Origin: SAR324 cluster bacterium REDSEA-S27_B3
GTDB lineage: Bacteria > SAR324 > NAC60-12
NCBI GenBank assembly: GCA_001627865.1
Contig: LUQO01000077.1
Span: 1-57,002 of the forward strand
Direction: 5' to 3'
DNA length: 57,002 nucleotides
Of the stretch, positions 55,791 to 57,002 are shown piece by piece. The number at the start of each line of letters is the position of its first letter. Positions within the stretch are counted from its first letter, which is position 1. A program made the position numbers and the translations under genes. Below the pieces are notes generated by a model, which saw only the letters and a list, made by a program, of their open reading frames with translations, made no database searches and was not told the DNA's origin.

Positions 55791-57002
55791 ATGCCAATCT
55801 ACAATTACCAGGCCTTTGATGGCGAGGGGACTTTGCACAAAGGAACCAAAGACGCGGCTTCAGAGTCTGAGGTACGCCAGTTTTTACGCTCAAGAGATCT
55901 TTTCCCCAAGGAAATTCGCACAAGTCGTTTCACCAGGGCAAAAATCAGCGCAAGTGAAAATTCCAGTAAAATTAAATTCCCCAAACTGTCTTTTTACAAA
56001 GGCAGCTCAGCAAAAGTTCTCACACAGTTCACACGTCAGCTTGAAGTTTTGCTTGATGCATCCATTCCTTATGACAAGGCATTTCAACTGATAATTCCTC
56101 AGACTGAAGATTCAGGATTTCAAAGCATTCTTTCAGATGTGCGCTCACGGGTGGTGGAAGGTATGCCGCTGGCAGCAGCAATGGAAAAGCATCCGGAGGT
56201 GTTCCCCGCTATGTACGTCAGCATGGTACGTTCCGGAGAAAATTCCGGCAATCTGGACATCATCATGAGGCGTCTGGCAGATTATTATGAAGCACAGGAG
56301 CGTGTGCGTTCCAAGATCATGAGTGCGCTGATATATCCGGCTTTCATGACTGTTTTTGGGGTGGCAGTGGTAATTTTCATGGTTACAACAGTTGTGCCCA
56401 AAATCACCGGCATTTTCGAAAGCCGGGAAGCAGCACTTCCTGTTCCGACACGTATATTAATAAGTGTCAGTGATTTCGTAGTAAATTACTGGTATTTGCT
56501 GGTTGTCGCGATTTTCTTAATTTCCATTGCTGCAAAAATCTTTTTCCGCAGCGATCGCGGCAGGATGTGGAAAAACAGGATTGAACTGAGTATGCCTCTG
56601 CTGAGTCGTCTGCGCGTAAAGGTCATGGTTGCACGATATTGCCAGACTCTTGGGACCCTGTTAAAAAGCGATGTTGATTTAAAAACCTCGCTTGAAATAT
56701 CCAAAAAGGTTGTTGTAAATCAGTTGTTCATTAAAGAGCTTGATCAAATGATTGTGGATGTGAACAACAAAGGTATCCCGCTTTCGGCGGCCATGGCCAA
56801 AATAGATTATTTTCCTGAGTACGTGCGTCATGTTGTATCAATTGGGGAGGAAGCAGCACGGCTGGATGAACTGCTGGAAAAAGTCGCCGACAGAATGCAG
56901 GAAGAAGTAAACACCTTGCTGGAAGCAATGACATCACTGTTGCAACCAGTCCTGATTCTGCTGCTGGGTGGTGCGGTAGGATTTATTGCATTGGCTGTTC
57001 TG
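55791..57002 (+). CDS. GspF/PilC-type secretion platform protein (cut by window edge)
   Basis: 404 codons visible from ATG 55791; the C-terminus runs off the right edge. The N-terminus MPIYNYQAFDGEGTLHKG matches the GspF family start exactly. Two T2SF domains: LTQFTRQLEVLLDASIPYDKAF, then membrane helix VFGVAVVIFMVTTVVPKI; and RYCQTLGTLLKSDVDLKTSLE, then the last helix near PVLILLLGGAVGFIALAVL. It is closer to canonical GspF than the copy at 10706-11875. It would be the inner-membrane platform of a type II secretion or type IV pilus system whose other genes may follow beyond the window. Confidence 0.9.
   Translation, partial: MPIYNYQAFDGEGTLHKGTKDAASESEVRQFLRSRDLFPKEIRTSRFTRAKISASENSSKIKFPKLSFYKGSSAKVLTQFTRQLEVLLDASIPYDKAFQLIIPQTEDSGFQSILSDVRSRVVEGMPLAAAMEKHPEVFPAMYVSMVRSGENSGNLDIIMRRLADYYEAQERVRSKIMSALIYPAFMTVFGVAVVIFMVTTVVPKITGIFESREAALPVPTRILISVSDFVVNYWYLLVVAIFLISIAAKIFFRSDRGRMWKNRIELSMPLLSRLRVKVMVARYCQTLGTLLKSDVDLKTSLEISKKVVVNQLFIKELDQMIVDVNNKGIPLSAAMAKIDYFPEYVRHVVSIGEEAARLDELLEKVADRMQEEVNTLLEAMTSLLQPVLILLLGGAVGFIALAVL

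Overview
The window reads as a chromosomal segment of a Gram-negative, proteobacteria-like organism. It carries LPS-transport-type, TolC/HlyD, outer-membrane barrel, CcmCDE, ClpAS, ZapA/6S RNA and RNase R genes. Moderate GC, abundant REP-like palindromes and the gene mix suggest a deltaproteobacterial or SAR324-like lineage, but that placement is an inference. No rRNA, CRISPR array, transposase or prophage was found.

Layout. 1-1205: the N-terminal end of an Ig-like lipoprotein, an AT-rich gap, then tRNA-Ala(GGC) and tRNA-Glu(TTC). 1276-8710 (minus): uvrC with a DsbA-like protein, rsmE-clpA-clpS, and a serine acetyltransferase. 8842-10750 (plus): pyrE, a HEPN-like protein and a CoA-type NUDIX hydrolase. 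10706-18678: a GspF-like protein, a barrel protein with a broken paralogue, dapB, a divergent tyrosine recombinase, 6S RNA plus zapA, a coiled-coil protein and an RbgA-type GTPase. 18760-26059 (minus): a tightly overlapping operon of gcvP, a RecE-like nuclease, a NUDIX/metallo-beta-lactamase fusion and rnr.

26297-34221: a VKOR-like gene, a ParB-like orphan, a 2-aminoethylphosphonate-type ABC transporter interrupted by a REP cluster, then a small accessory patch with a duplicated palindromic promoter, a toxin-antitoxin-like orphan and a Fic protein. 34386-44988 (minus): pyrG with an OstA/LptA-like gene and an FKBP isomerase, YjbQ, an NtrY kinase split between two frames, ccmC-ccmD-ccmE downstream of gatB, a deoxynucleotide salvage pair and msrB. 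45308-48368 (plus): TolC-like and HlyD-like export proteins. 48384-57002: hemH, a probable 4.8-kb acquired block (AceE-like E1, lipoyl-less E2, DUF1989 protein) flanked by 25-bp direct repeats, argJ, and a second GspF-like gene cut by the right edge.

Most notable: (1) the block at the 3' end of argJ, whose 25-bp flank is repeated beyond the block and which carries an E1/E2 pair without a lipoyl domain; (2) an export adaptor whose two coiled-coil arms are both built from 21-residue tandem repeats, as if lengthened in register; (3) a Xer-like recombinase that keeps the nucleophile but has lost three catalytic residues; (4) a RecE-like nuclease and a NUDIX-MBL fusion built into the gcvP-rnr operon; (5) a duplicated 13-bp palindrome promoter ahead of fic. 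All calls are from reading the sequence; no database search was run.
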